NCBI GenBank assembly: GCA_944388865.1
Contig: CALXKM010000043.1
Location: forward strand, 52,529 to 116,528
From: an uncultured Duodenibacillus sp.
Lineage (GTDB): Bacteria; Pseudomonadota; Gammaproteobacteria; Burkholderiales; Burkholderiaceae_F
Length of the DNA stretch: 64,000 nucleotides
Reading direction: 5' to 3'
The notes under the pieces were generated by a model. That model did no database searches. It was not told the origin of the DNA and saw only the letters and a program-made list of their open reading frames with translations. Positions 35,654-44,551 of this stretch are shown one piece after another; the stretch's first letter is position 1, and the number at the start of each line of letters is the position of its first letter. Made by a program: the position numbers and the translations under genes.

Positions 35654-37498
35654 CTACGCTCTGCGATCGCCGTAGAGTTCTGCAATCGCCTCGGCGTATT
35701 GCGCACGAATGCGCGCACGCTTGAGCTTTAGGGTAGGCGTGAGCATCCCGTTTTCAATGGTCCAGGGCTCAGAAAGCAGCCTTACATTTCTCGGTACGCC
35801 GTAGTTGGGGAAGTTGGCCGCCAACGCTTTGATGCGTCTGAGCGCAGCCGTGCGCACTTCCTTGTCCATAAGAATGTCGGGAGCCTGAGGATCTTTTCCG
35901 AGCTCCTTGGCAAAAATCTCAAACTGCGTGGGATTGACCACCGCAAGCGCCGCGATGTACGGACGATCTTCGCCCACTGCCATCACTTGCTCAAAGAGCG
36001 GATCAACCTCAATGGCCTGCTCAAGATCTGCCGGAGGAATCTTCTCGCCCGTGCTCGTGACGATGATTTCCTTGATGCGCCCCTTGATGCGGATGTGGCC
36101 GTCAGAGTAGATGTCGGCCTGATCGCCCGTCTTGAGCCATCCGTCTTCAGTAATGACCGCACGGGTGTCTTCAGGGCGGTTCCAATAGCCGCTCATCAGA
36201 ATCGGTCCCTTGACCATCAACTCATCGTTGTCGCCGAGCTTGACGTCGATGTTCACCAGCGGCACGCCGACTGTGGAGGGGTGGTTGCACTCAAAGCGAT
36301 TGACGGCAATCACAGGACTTGCTTCGGTCATCCCGTAGCCCTGATAGATATTGACTCCAAGACCGATGAACGTGCGGGCGATGTTGCCGCTTAGCGCAGC
36401 ACCCCCAGAAATCACCGCACGGATGCGGCCGCCGAATATGTTGCGCACGGACTGGCCGACCTTGGCAGAGAGAAATCCCGTCACGAAAGGATCTAAAAAG
36501 GAAAGCGCCGAGGGCTCGACAGGCAGGCCGTTGGCGCGGCAAAAGCGCCTCCAGCCGGCAGCCACGGCCCAATTGAACATGAAATGCACAAATTTAGATT
36601 TGGGCGCAAGGCGATCATGAATCTTGGCGTAGATTTTTTCAAAAACACGCGGCACGCTCATCATGATCGTCGGGCGAACGATGCGCATGTCGTCTTGCAA
36701 AAGACCGATGTTGCGGTTAAATCCAACAAGGCAGCCCATGCCAAGCGCATAGTAGTACGTCGTAGTGCGCTCAAAGGTATGCGACAGAGGCAAAAATGAA
36801 AACCACACGTCTTCAGGCTCGGGAACGATCAATCCCATCACGCCCCAAATGTCGCTTAAAACCGCTCGGTGCGTGAGCATCACTCCCTTGGGGCGGCCCG
36901 TGGTGCCCGAGGTATAAACAAGCGCAGCCAGATCAGTTGGCTCGGGTCCTGCGGGCAGCGGAGTTTGAGCGCCTTGCGCAAGCCAGTGATCGGCATTGGT
37001 CAGCGTGAGCTCTCCGACCTTGGTCGTCTCGATAGCCTCATCGGTGATGACCACACATTGCAAATTGGGCAGGGGGCCAGTCTCGGCAATGGCCTTCCAC
37101 TTGAGAAGTCTATTTGTAACGAGATACTTCGCGCCCGAGTCGTTCAAAATGTAGGCTGAAGATCCCGGCGTGTCGATGGCATGCAGCGGCACCGGCACCA
37201 GCGCGCAGGTAAGCGCAGCCATGTCAAAACATACTGCATCAATTCCGTTTGGAAGAAGCATCGCCACGCGATCGCCGCGCGTGAGTCCCATCGCGGCAAA
37301 TGCGCGGGCCCAGCGCGTCACACGCTCGCAGACTTCACGCACGCACAGCGTCGTCCACTCCTTGGTGCGGTTGTCGTAAAACTGATATAGCGGCATCTCC
37401 GGACGCTTTTGCAAGTGGTGAAAAAGCAGTTCGGGGAGCGTGCGCAGCAATTCGATTTCGGCTGCGCGGGATTGACGGGTATCCGCTGTCTGAGTCAA
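35654..37498 (-). CDS. Long-chain acyl-CoA synthetase (AMP-forming)
   Basis: The adenylate-forming enzyme is about 614 residues long and activates fatty acids to acyl-CoA at the membrane. Motifs are the P-loop LVYTSGTTGRPKGVMLTH, the A5 motif YQGYGMTEASPV, GDQADIYSDGHIRIKGRIKE and the A10-type Lys near TPTLKLKR. It resembles FadD/FAA1-type synthetases (AMP-binding, long form). No ATG fits. TTG at 37498 with AAGGA at six bases is chosen; a TTG at 37582 would add 28 basic residues. It stands alone between a terminator and a long gene-free region. Confidence 0.9.
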   Translation of the reverse strand: MTQTADTRQSRAAEIELLRTLPELLFHHLQKRPEMPLYQFYDNRTKEWTTLCVREVCERVTRWARAFAAMGLTRGDRVAMLLPNGIDAVCFDMAALTCALVPVPLHAIDTPGSSAYILNDSGAKYLVTNRLLKWKAIAETGPLPNLQCVVITDEAIETTKVGELTLTNADHWLAQGAQTPLPAGPEPTDLAALVYTSGTTGRPKGVMLTHRAVLSDIWGVMGLIVPEPEDVWFSFLPLSHTFERTTTYYYALGMGCLVGFNRNIGLLQDDMRIVRPTIMMSVPRVFEKIYAKIHDRLAPKSKFVHFMFNWAVAAGWRRFCRANGLPVEPSALSFLDPFVTGFLSAKVGQSVRNIFGGRIRAVISGGAALSGNIARTFIGLGVNIYQGYGMTEASPVIAVNRFECNHPSTVGVPLVNIDVKLGDNDELMVKGPILMSGYWNRPEDTRAVITEDGWLKTGDQADIYSDGHIRIKGRIKEIIVTSTGEKIPPADLEQAIEVDPLFEQVMAVGEDRPYIAALAVVNPTQFEIFAKELGKDPQAPDILMDKEVRTAALRRIKALAANFPNYGVPRNVRLLSEPWTIENGMLTPTLKLKRARIRAQYAEAIAELYGDRRA

Positions 37499-37676
37499 GG
37501 CTGATCCTTTGCTGATTTTTGTTTTTCGTTTGTCTTTTTCCTGCGCCGGAACCGGAATTAGTCCGGTCAAAAATTTTTGCAAAGCGTCGAAAATTTATGT
37601 CGCAAAAATTGCCGCGCGCAACGCCTCGCACACTTTAGCGCATCTCAACGGCGCGGCATGAAAAAAGCAATGAAAA

Positions 37677-37694
37677 ATCATCCTTACGGATGAT
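37677..37694 (-). terminator. Short perfect hairpin with T-run on minus strand
   Basis: ATCATCC and GGATGAT form a seven-bp perfect stem with a four-base loop and TTTTT after it on the minus strand. No minus-strand gene ends here, so it either ends an unseen transcript or protects the acyl-CoA synthetase region from read-through. Confidence 0.45.
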
Positions 37695-37729
37695 AAACGC
37701 GGGATGGCAAAACCCAAAAAAACTTGTAC

Positions 37730-37744
37730 GCACCAACTTGGTGC
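37730..37744. promoter_or_regulatory. Operator-like palindrome
   Basis: GCACCAA-C-TTGGTGC is a perfect 7+1+7 inverted repeat, flanked by GTAC and ATAC on the two sides. Its form suits a dimeric repressor, but no neighbouring regulator suggests which. Confidence 0.35.
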
Positions 37745-37826
37745 ATACGAACGACCTACGAAAAAAGTCTTCTGGGCAAACACCTAAGGATTTCATCCAA
37801 GCGGTAAAAATGAACAAAATCAAGCA

Positions 37827-37855
37827 TTGAGTCGGGGATTTCACTGTGTTAAAGT
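37827..37855 (+). promoter_or_regulatory. Candidate promoter of the small RNA
   Basis: TTGAGT (37827-37832) and TAAAGT (37850-37855) stand 17 bases apart. They predict a transcript start near 37862, immediately before the structured segment that ends in a strong terminator. The hexamer match is moderate. Confidence 0.4.
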
Positions 37856-37861
37856 GTTTCC

Positions 37862-37981
37862 ATCTGCAACAAAGCCAATGTGATGCTCCTCGCGTCAGAA
37901 ACACGATTTGGTCGTCGTGATTTCTATTGCAGAAACCATAAAGAGCTGTCAGCGAATAAGGGAAACGCTGACAGCTTTTTG
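37862..37981 (+). ncRNA. Candidate structured small RNA (about 120 nt)
   Basis: A compact structured segment lies in gene-free DNA. TCTGCAA (37863-37869) pairs with TTGCAGA (37927-37933), with GTTTC/GAAAC able to lengthen the stem. Inside, GAAACACGA (37898-37906) pairs with TCGTGATTTC (37915-37924), leaving a single-stranded stretch containing CTCCTC, complementary to Shine-Dalgarno sequences. A strong terminator ends it at 37980. A promoter-like pair lies just upstream. No open frame explains the terminator. This is a prediction from pairing by eye, unlike any RNA family I recognise. Confidence 0.45.
37944..37980 (+). terminator. Strong intrinsic terminator with no upstream gene
   Basis: AGCTGTCAGCG and CGCTGACAGCT form a perfect 11-bp stem with a loop of about 11 bases and TTTTT after it. 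The nearest plus-strand gene upstream ends at 35536 and already has its own terminator, so this one serves another transcript. Confidence 0.85.
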
Positions 37982-38288
37982 CTTTATTGAGTGTTTTCGT
38001 TTTTGCGCGATTAAAGCGCTCTGAGCAGCGCCGGTCGGTGCGCCTGCCGCGGACTTGGCCGGATCATGCAAAAAAGCCTCCAGGCCGGCCTTCAGCATCT
38101 GGCAGCGGCGCCTTGAGCCTTATGCACTCAAATTCCAACGCATGGCTGCGATTCGTGTCCGGCACGAGCTGCCCGCGCCTTGTCTTTGCCGCCGGTAAGC
38201 TTTGATGCTCAAGTGCTTCAAAAAGAGCTCAAAGCCAAATTGCCCACATAATTTCAGAGCTGAAAAAGACAAACCCATAAAAATCGCC

Positions 38289-38302
38289 TTGATTTAAATC
38301 AA
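38289..38302. promoter_or_regulatory. Perfect FNR/ANR-type binding site
   Basis: TTGAT-TTAA-ATCAA matches the FNR consensus half-sites and four-base spacer exactly. It lies in gene-free DNA. The next plus-strand gene starts at 38548. Weak -10-like elements follow (TAAGAT at about 38317, TATGCA at 38331). A GCACC/GGTGC hairpin with TTTTT lies at 38344-38366. It may drive an oxygen-regulated leader or RNA. Confidence 0.55.
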
Positions 38303-38547
38303 CAAACCTGTTTTCTTAAGATTCGGTCTTTATGCATGAGAGTGCACCAAAGCGGTGCAAATTTTTGCGATTGAGGCGTCATTTCTCCTGGTCAAACGCT
38401 GTCGCTATCGTTGAGAGCAAAGGATATTGCCGCACGCAAGCCGCCCCGCTAAATCACGAGATCTGACCACAAGCTCGGAGATGCAAAAAGAAGCGCACTT
38501 GAGCAATGAGCTTACAATGCTGTTTTTCATTCCTGCCGCAGCCATAC
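38303..38547. other. Gene-free leader with a short hairpin
   Basis: Between the FNR-type box and the RNA methyltransferase there is no credible gene. GCACC (38344-38348) and GGTGC (38354-38358) form a small hairpin followed by AAATTTTTG, which could act as an early terminator or attenuator. Confidence 0.3.
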
Positions 38548-39363
38548 ATGCACGACGAAAGCATCTACCTCACATCGACTTCCAACGAGCACGTCAAGCG
38601 CTGGCGCAAACTTGGCGAGAGCACGCGTGCGGTCAAAAAATTCGGCGCAACGCTCGCCGAAGGTCTGCACCTTGCGCAAGTCATCTGCGAACGGCGCATC
38701 GCTGCACGCTCAGTGATTCTCTCCGAAGCTTGCTGCGCTCAGGCGAAAGAGCTCGCCCAAGCGGCTGCTGTCGCAAGCGGCAAGACGCGCATTTATCAAT
38801 TGCCTGCGGCGGTGTACGACGCCGTTTGTCCGGTGGAAAACGGAACCGGGATCATGATTGAAGTCGAGGCGCTTCTTGCCGAGCGACCCATGCAGCCCAT
38901 CAAAGCCGATGCGCTTTATCTTGACGGAGTGCAGGATGCGGGCAATGTCGGCACGCTTATTCGCACAGCCGTTGCCGCGGGCGTTCGCCACATCGCGGCA
39001 AGCCGCGATACAGCAGGCTTTTGGACGCCAAAGGTCTTGCGGGCGGGCATGGGCGCGCATTTTGCAGCGCATCTTTATGAAAACGTTGATGTCGAGGATC
39101 TGCGCGGGATGTTTGATGCACGGCGCCTTGCGGCAGACGCCCGCGGCGGCCGAGATCTCTTCAGAACTCCCGGCTGGGAGGCGACGCCGACGGTGTGGAT
39201 GATGGGCGCCGAAGGCCCAGGGCTGTCCGAAAAAGCGCTTGCTGCGGCCGACGCCAGATTTTTAATCGACATCGAACGCGACTGCGAGTCGCTCAACGTA
39301 GGGGCGGCAGCAGCCGTGTGCCTTTTTGAGCAGCGCCGCAGACGCTTGATGCCGGCGCACTAG
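38548..39363 (+). CDS. TrmH/SpoU-family RNA 2'-O-methyltransferase
   Basis: The 271-residue protein has an N-terminal SpoU substrate-binding domain (YLTSTSNEHVKRWRKLGES) and a C-terminal SPOUT knot with the three signature motifs: DGVQDAGNVGTLIRTA, MMGAEGPGLSEKAL and SLNVGAAAAVCLFE. It methylates a ribose 2'-OH in rRNA or tRNA using SAM; the target nucleotide cannot be read. The start at 38548 fits the family; an ATG at 38506 is possible, and neither has a clear ribosome site. Confidence 0.88.
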   Translation: MHDESIYLTSTSNEHVKRWRKLGESTRAVKKFGATLAEGLHLAQVICERRIAARSVILSEACCAQAKELAQAAAVASGKTRIYQLPAAVYDAVCPVENGTGIMIEVEALLAERPMQPIKADALYLDGVQDAGNVGTLIRTAVAAGVRHIAASRDTAGFWTPKVLRAGMGAHFAAHLYENVDVEDLRGMFDARRLAADARGGRDLFRTPGWEATPTVWMMGAEGPGLSEKALAAADARFLIDIERDCESLNVGAAAAVCLFEQRRRRLMPAH

Positions 39364-39389
39364 AAAATTTTGTCTCGTTTAAACGCACT

Positions 39390-39424
39390 TCGGCCCGCAA
39401 ATCACCGTTGATTTTGCGGGCCGA
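39390..39424. terminator. Shared terminator between convergent genes
   Basis: CGGCCCGCAAA and TTTGCGGGCCG pair over 11 bp around about 12 bases, between the RNA methyltransferase and the first SNF transporter. T-runs are short on both sides. Confidence 0.6.
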
Positions 39425-39457
39425 AAATGTTTCTTCAAAACCAATAGCGAAACCCAA

Positions 39458-40792
39458 TCAAATCAGGCCTGTAATGAGCACGGTGAGAATCAGGATGGGA
39501 CAGGCGATCATGATCACCCAGCGAAAGGCATCCATAAAGCGGGCCGACGCATTGCTGCCGCAGCGGATTTCTTCCTTCATCAAATCCCAGGCTTTGACGC
39601 TCACCAACATGCAGACCACCATGCCGCCCACGGGCAGCGAAATATTGCTGGTCAAAAAGTCGAAGTTGTCGAAAATCGTGCGTCCGGCAATCTTGAAGTC
39701 TGCAAGCGGTCCAAAGCTCAGGCCGCAGAAGCTGCCCACGACAAGCATCGCAAGCGAAGCGGCAGCCACCGCCCCGATGCGCGTCATGCGCCACTGCTCG
39801 ACCATGAAGGCCACGACCAGCTCAAGCATCGAGACCGAACTTGTGATGGCCGCCACCACTAGGCACAAATAAAAGGCAATGGCAAAAAACTGGCCGCCCG
39901 GCAGCTGCGCAAAAACCGCCGGCATTGTCAAAAAGGTCAGCCCGGGACCAGCCGAAGGATTGAGATTGAAGGCAAAAACCGCGGGCATGACCATCAGGCC
40001 GCCCAAAATCGAGGCGAGCGTTGCCAAAAACGTAATCCAAGCGCAGCCGCTAAGCAAATTGCTGTCTTTGGCAAGATACGAGCCGTAGGTGAGCATGCAG
40101 CCGCAGCCCACGCACAGACTGAAAAACGTAAAGCCCATCGCTGCAAGCAGCCCTTGCCAGCTAAAGGCTTCGGGCGACCAGCTAAAGAGATATTCCAGAC
40201 CTTTTTGCGCCCCAGGAATCGTCACCCCGCGCACGATCACAATGAGCACCAGCACCAGCAGCAGCGGCATGAGCACCTTGCTGATGCGCTCAATGCCCTT
40301 GCTGATGTCGTAGGCAACAACCCACGCCGTCAAGAACAAAAAGAGAGCCTGATAGCCAATCGCAATATAGGGATTGGAGACGAGAGCGCCGAAGTGCGCG
40401 TTGAGTTCGGCTTCATTGGTCACCAGACCGTTGCCGAGAAACGCGTCGACCGTATAGGAAAGCGTCCAGCCTCCGATGGCCGAATAAAAGCACAGCACGC
40501 AAAAGCCGGTCAAAACGCCGACATAGCCCCATATGGCCCAGCCCTTGCCGCCGATTCGCCGATAGGCCGTCACGATGTCGCCCTTGCCAGTGCGCCCAAT
40601 GGCAATTTCAGCAATCAAAAGCGCAAGCCCAATCGTAAAAGAGATGATGATGTAGGGAAACATAAAGACGCTTCCCCCGTTTGAACCAGCCAAATAAGGA
40701 AACTTCCATATCGCCCCCAGTCCCACGGCTGCACCGGCGCTGGCCAGGATAAAACCCAGTCGGCTCTTCCAGTTTGATCTTTGCTGCTGCAT
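39458..40792 (-). CDS. Sodium:neurotransmitter symporter (SNF) family transporter, copy 1
   Basis: The 444-residue membrane protein has about 11-12 helices and the LeuT-type sodium site in helix 1 (LGFILASAGAAVGLGAIWKFPYLAGSNGG, spread over residues 10-40), with FYSAIGGW and AMGFTFFSLCVGCG later. Family members import amino acids or related amines with sodium. GGGAGG at seven bases supports the ATG at 40792. It is cotranscribed or tandem with a clear sister gene upstream (40927-42261). Confidence 0.92.
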   Translation of the reverse strand: MQQQRSNWKSRLGFILASAGAAVGLGAIWKFPYLAGSNGGSVFMFPYIIISFTIGLALLIAEIAIGRTGKGDIVTAYRRIGGKGWAIWGYVGVLTGFCVLCFYSAIGGWTLSYTVDAFLGNGLVTNEAELNAHFGALVSNPYIAIGYQALFLFLTAWVVAYDISKGIERISKVLMPLLLVLVLIVIVRGVTIPGAQKGLEYLFSWSPEAFSWQGLLAAMGFTFFSLCVGCGCMLTYGSYLAKDSNLLSGCAWITFLATLASILGGLMVMPAVFAFNLNPSAGPGLTFLTMPAVFAQLPGGQFFAIAFYLCLVVAAITSSVSMLELVVAFMVEQWRMTRIGAVAAASLAMLVVGSFCGLSFGPLADFKIAGRTIFDNFDFLTSNISLPVGGMVVCMLVSVKAWDLMKEEIRCGSNASARFMDAFRWVIMIACPILILTVLITGLI

Positions 40793-40926
40793 GCGCAAAC
40801 CTCCCTGATTGCTGCGCTTTGTTCGAAATATAAAGGCCGCTGACGGCTTGCCTGTGCACTCAACGCGCAAAGCTCACCGAGCGGCCTCTGGCTTGGGCCT
40901 GCGGCCCGTTTGTATTTTGCTTATCG

Positions 40927-42261
40927 TCAGATGCCCGTGGCAATCACCACAACCACCAGTGCCGGAGCGAGTATTCTAAGCGAGAAGCGAATGAAGCGAT
41001 TGACTCCATCGGAGTATTGACGCACCAGATTGATCTGCTTGAGCGTCCGATCCCAGGCAATCCAGCCGGCAAGAACCGCTACCGTCAGGCCGCCCAAAGG
41101 CATCGTCACATTCGTGCAGATGTAGTCAAGAAAATCAAAAAGAATCCTGCCTCCGATCTTGAAGTCGGCGCCCGGGCCGAATGAAAGGGCTGAGACGCCG
41201 CCCACGAAAAAGAGCGTCACGTAGCAGAGCATGGTCGACTTCTGGCGCGACATGCGCCACTCGTTTTGCATGTAGGCAACCACCACTTCAAGAAGCGACA
41301 CGGCGCTCGTTAAAGCCGCAACGACAAGACACACATTAAAGAGCACGGCAAACAGTCCGCCCATCGGAATTTGCGAGAACACGAGCGGGATCGTCACAAA
41401 TACAAGCCCTGGGCCCGCATTGGGGTTCTGTCCGAGCGCGAACACCGCCGGCATGATCATAAGCCCTGCCAAAATAGCCGTCTGCACCGCAAGATACGAA
41501 ATCCAAAGCGAAGAGTTGGGAATGTCGGTGTTGTTCTTGAGATAGGCTCCGTAGGTGATCATGATCCCCGAGCCAATCGAAAGCGAGAAAAATGTAAAGC
41601 CCATGGCGTTGAGGATGTTGCCCAGCGTCACGGTGCTTGGATCAAACTTAAAGAGAAACTCCACCCCCTGCAAGGCTCCAGGAAGCGTGAGCGAGCGAAT
41701 GATGATGAAGATCATCAAAATAAACAGAGTTGGCATCAGATACTTTGAAAGACGCTCGATGCCGCGTACAACGCCCAGCGCAATCACGCCGCAGGTTATC
41801 GACAAGAACACGAAGTGCCAGGCCAGATTCACGGGGCCGTTGGTGACGAGGGCCTCAAAATTTGCAGACAACAGCTTGGGGTCGTTGCTCACCAAATTGC
41901 CCAGCACGCTGTCAACGAGATACTTCACGCACCAGCCGCCTACGACGCTGTAGTAGGACAAGATGATGTAGCTGCTCAGGACCGTCAAAGCTCCCAAAAC
42001 AGCAAAAATAGGGCCGCCTGCGACTTTGAGCGCATGCATGGCCGAACCACGGCCGGAGCGTCCTACGGTAAGCTCGGCAATCAAAAGCACAATGCCGATC
42101 GTAAACGTAAAGAAAATATAGGGGATGATGAAGGCTGCGCCCCCGTTGGTGCCGGCCCAGAACGGAAACTTCCAAATGGCGCCAAGTCCAATGGCCGATC
42201 CCGCACCGGCCAAAATAAATCCGATGCGCGAACCCCACTGCGTATTGCTGTTTGTCGACAT
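40927..42261 (-). CDS. Sodium:neurotransmitter symporter (SNF) family transporter, copy 2
   Basis: The 444-residue transporter has the same layout as copy 1: IGFILAGAGSAIGLGAIWKF, YYSVVGGWCVKYLVDSVLG, AMGFTFFSLSIGSGIMITYG. It shares many positions with copy 1 but is clearly diverged, so the pair probably has two substrates. The ATG at 42261 is chosen because it places helix 1 as in the sister protein; no strong ribosome site is visible. The substrate is probably an amino acid but is not readable. Confidence 0.9.
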   Translation of the reverse strand: MSTNSNTQWGSRIGFILAGAGSAIGLGAIWKFPFWAGTNGGAAFIIPYIFFTFTIGIVLLIAELTVGRSGRGSAMHALKVAGGPIFAVLGALTVLSSYIILSYYSVVGGWCVKYLVDSVLGNLVSNDPKLLSANFEALVTNGPVNLAWHFVFLSITCGVIALGVVRGIERLSKYLMPTLFILMIFIIIRSLTLPGALQGVEFLFKFDPSTVTLGNILNAMGFTFFSLSIGSGIMITYGAYLKNNTDIPNSSLWISYLAVQTAILAGLMIMPAVFALGQNPNAGPGLVFVTIPLVFSQIPMGGLFAVLFNVCLVVAALTSAVSLLEVVVAYMQNEWRMSRQKSTMLCYVTLFFVGGVSALSFGPGADFKIGGRILFDFLDYICTNVTMPLGGLTVAVLAGWIAWDRTLKQINLVRQYSDGVNRFIRFSLRILAPALVVVVIATGI

Positions 42262-42808
42262 AGATGCTTGTGGTGATTGTCTTTGTTTTTGTTTGCCGTG
42301 CATGCCAAGGCAGCGCTCCGCCTCAAGAATCGTTGAAAACGAAGTGCCGCAGTTGCCTTAAGCGTTGTTTTTGCGATGTTGGCGGGCGCAAAACGGCGAA
42401 TCTAAAAAATGAAAGGCGAAAGCTTAACAGTTCTGAAAAAAAGCGCAAGACGATTTGCACTGTACTTTGAAGTGCCTAGCATTTTCTGCCTAGCAGATTT
42501 GAGCTAAGAAAAAAGATAGTGAAAAAACAAAGTCAGCCCGGGCCTTCAATGGCTATTGGCGCTTCACTGTACGGGAGTTTTTTGCTAGATTCACCGAATG
42601 CCGCGATTCATGCATACCAAGGCGCGCGGCATCCCTTCGGGTGCTGTCTGTTACCGCAGGCAGTTGCAGCGAACGGTTCCGTCACGGATTGTTCCAACAT
42701 CCGCGTCACTGTGCCCTTCTGTTGCAAGTCGTTTCAGCGAAAAACATCGCTTTTTCAACCATCCTCGGGCGACATTCTTGGGATTCGCGACAAGAGGAAC
42801 CCAGCTTC
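42262..42808. promoter_or_regulatory. Divergent region upstream of ilvI
   Basis: About 550 bases lie between the SNF gene and ilvI. The plus strand stays open for 56 codons before the ilvI ATG, but the extension (Ser/Arg/His-rich) is not protein-like. No leader peptide rich in Leu, Ile or Val was found, so attenuation is not supported. TTGCAC...TAGCAT near 42455-42480 could be a promoter, with low confidence. Confidence 0.3.
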
Positions 42809-44551
42809 ATGCAAACAAGTGACCAGACGAATGCAGCCTGCGAAATAACGGGCGCGCGCATCGTCATCGAAGCGCTTCACGCCGAGGGCGTCAAACATGT
42901 CTTCGGCTATCCGGGCGGCTCTGTTTTGCCGCTTTACGACGAAATCTACAAGCAGGACTACTTCGAACACATTCTGGTTCGTCACGAACAAGCAGCCGTT
43001 CACGCCGCAGACGCCTACGCTCGCTCGACGGGGCGCCCCGGCATTGCCATCGTTACCTCGGGGCCGGGCGCCACCAATGCCGTCACGGGCATTGCAACAG
43101 CCTATGCCGACAGCATTCCCATCATCGTCTTTTCCGGCCAGGTCGGCACGGGCCTCATCGGCACGGATGCCTTTCAGGAATGCGATACGGTGGGCATCAC
43201 TCGCCCTTGCGTCAAGCACAATTTTCTTGTCAAGGACGTGCGTGAGCTTCCAGTGGTGATCAAAAAAGCCTTCTACATTGCCTGCTCGGGCAGACCTGGC
43301 CCCGTTCTCATTGATTTGCCCAAGGATGTTCAGTGCGCCAAGACCTCTTTTGCTTATCCCGAACATGTTGACATCCCGAGCTATCGACCGGTTTTGCGCG
43401 GACACACGGGCCAGATCAAAAAAGCCTTGCAGGTGCTGCTTGCCGCAAAGCGCCCAATTCTTTACGTAGGCGGAGGCGCAGTCGGTGCCGATGCCGCCGG
43501 CCTTGTCAATCAATTTGCCGGACTTTTGAACTTCCCTGTTGTCTGCACGCTCATGGGACTGGGCGCCTTTAAGGGCACCGATCCCAAATTTCTCGGCATG
43601 GTAGGCATGCACGGCACCTATGAGGCCAACATGTCCATGCAGCAAAGCGACTGCGTGATGACCATCGGCGCACGCTTTGATGATCGAGTCGTTGGCAATC
43701 CAAAGGATTTTGAGCGCGTTGCACGTCAGGTCATTCAAATCGACGTAGATCCGAGTTCGATTTCAAAGTGCGTGCGCACCACGATTCCCATCGTGGGCGA
43801 CGTCAAAGAGGTGCTCACCGAGTTTGTGCGTCTGATGACGGAAAACAACGTTAGGCCCAATCCTGCCGACACTGAAGCTTGGAGAGGGCAGATTGCCAAA
43901 TGGCGAACCAAGCAGTGTCTGGCATACCGCATAGATCCGGCAGCGGCCATCAAGCCGCAGGCCGTCATCGAGCGAGTGCAGGCCAAGGCCGGCCCCAACG
44001 CGTACTTTACAACCGATGTGGGCGAGCACCAGATGTGGGCTGCGCAGTACCTCAAGCTTGACGAACCCCGCCATTGGATGACCAGCGGCGGGCTCGGCAC
44101 GATGGGCTATGGATTTCCCGCAGCGTGCGGCGCCTGCGTGGCGCACCCCGAGGCGCCCGTCGTGTGCTTTACAGGCGATGGCTCAATACAGATGAACATT
44201 CAAGAGCTCGGCACCGCCAAGCAGTATGGACTCAATCCCAAAATCTTTCTTTTCAACAATGCCTATCTGGGTATGGTGGCGGTCTGGCAGAGAGCCTATT
44301 ACGGAGGCCGCATGTCGCAGTCGGTGATGGACGTGCAGCCCGACTTCGTCAAGCTTGTCGAAAGCTACGGCCACATCGGCCTTAGAGCGAGCACCTACGA
44401 GGAGCTCGATGAAGCCATCGAGCTCGCCTTCGGCAAATACAAGGACGAACTCGTCTTTGTCGACGTGCACATCGAGCGCACCGAGCCGGTGCTGCCGATG
44501 GTCGGTCCCGGACAGGGACTCACGGAAATGGTTCTGGCCGAGGAGGATTGA
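42809..44551 (+). CDS. ilvI: Acetolactate synthase, large (catalytic) subunit
   Basis: The 580-residue ThDP enzyme condenses pyruvate with pyruvate or 2-oxobutyrate in branched-chain amino acid synthesis. Motifs are EGVKHVFGYPGGSVLPLYD, RHEQAAVHAADAYAR with the catalytic Glu, TSGPGATNAVTGIATA, and the ThDP motif CFTGDGSIQMNIQEL ending in NNAYLGMV. The ATG at 42809 has GAGGAA upstream; an open extension of 56 codons is ignored. The regulatory subunit follows with a one-base overlap. Confidence 0.96.
   Translation: MQTSDQTNAACEITGARIVIEALHAEGVKHVFGYPGGSVLPLYDEIYKQDYFEHILVRHEQAAVHAADAYARSTGRPGIAIVTSGPGATNAVTGIATAYADSIPIIVFSGQVGTGLIGTDAFQECDTVGITRPCVKHNFLVKDVRELPVVIKKAFYIACSGRPGPVLIDLPKDVQCAKTSFAYPEHVDIPSYRPVLRGHTGQIKKALQVLLAAKRPILYVGGGAVGADAAGLVNQFAGLLNFPVVCTLMGLGAFKGTDPKFLGMVGMHGTYEANMSMQQSDCVMTIGARFDDRVVGNPKDFERVARQVIQIDVDPSSISKCVRTTIPIVGDVKEVLTEFVRLMTENNVRPNPADTEAWRGQIAKWRTKQCLAYRIDPAAAIKPQAVIERVQAKAGPNAYFTTDVGEHQMWAAQYLKLDEPRHWMTSGGLGTMGYGFPAACGACVAHPEAPVVCFTGDGSIQMNIQELGTAKQYGLNPKIFLFNNAYLGMVAVWQRAYYGGRMSQSVMDVQPDFVKLVESYGHIGLRASTYEELDEAIELAFGKYKDELVFVDVHIERTEPVLPMVGPGQGLTEMVLAEED

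Noticed and set aside
37635-37904. 89-codon minus-strand frame in the gene-free region
   Set aside because: Composition (many Phe, Cys, Trp) and lack of a start signal look random.
42500-42808. Leader-peptide attenuator of the ilv genes
   Set aside because: No short frame rich in Leu, Ile or Val codons and no terminator/antiterminator pair was found before ilvI.
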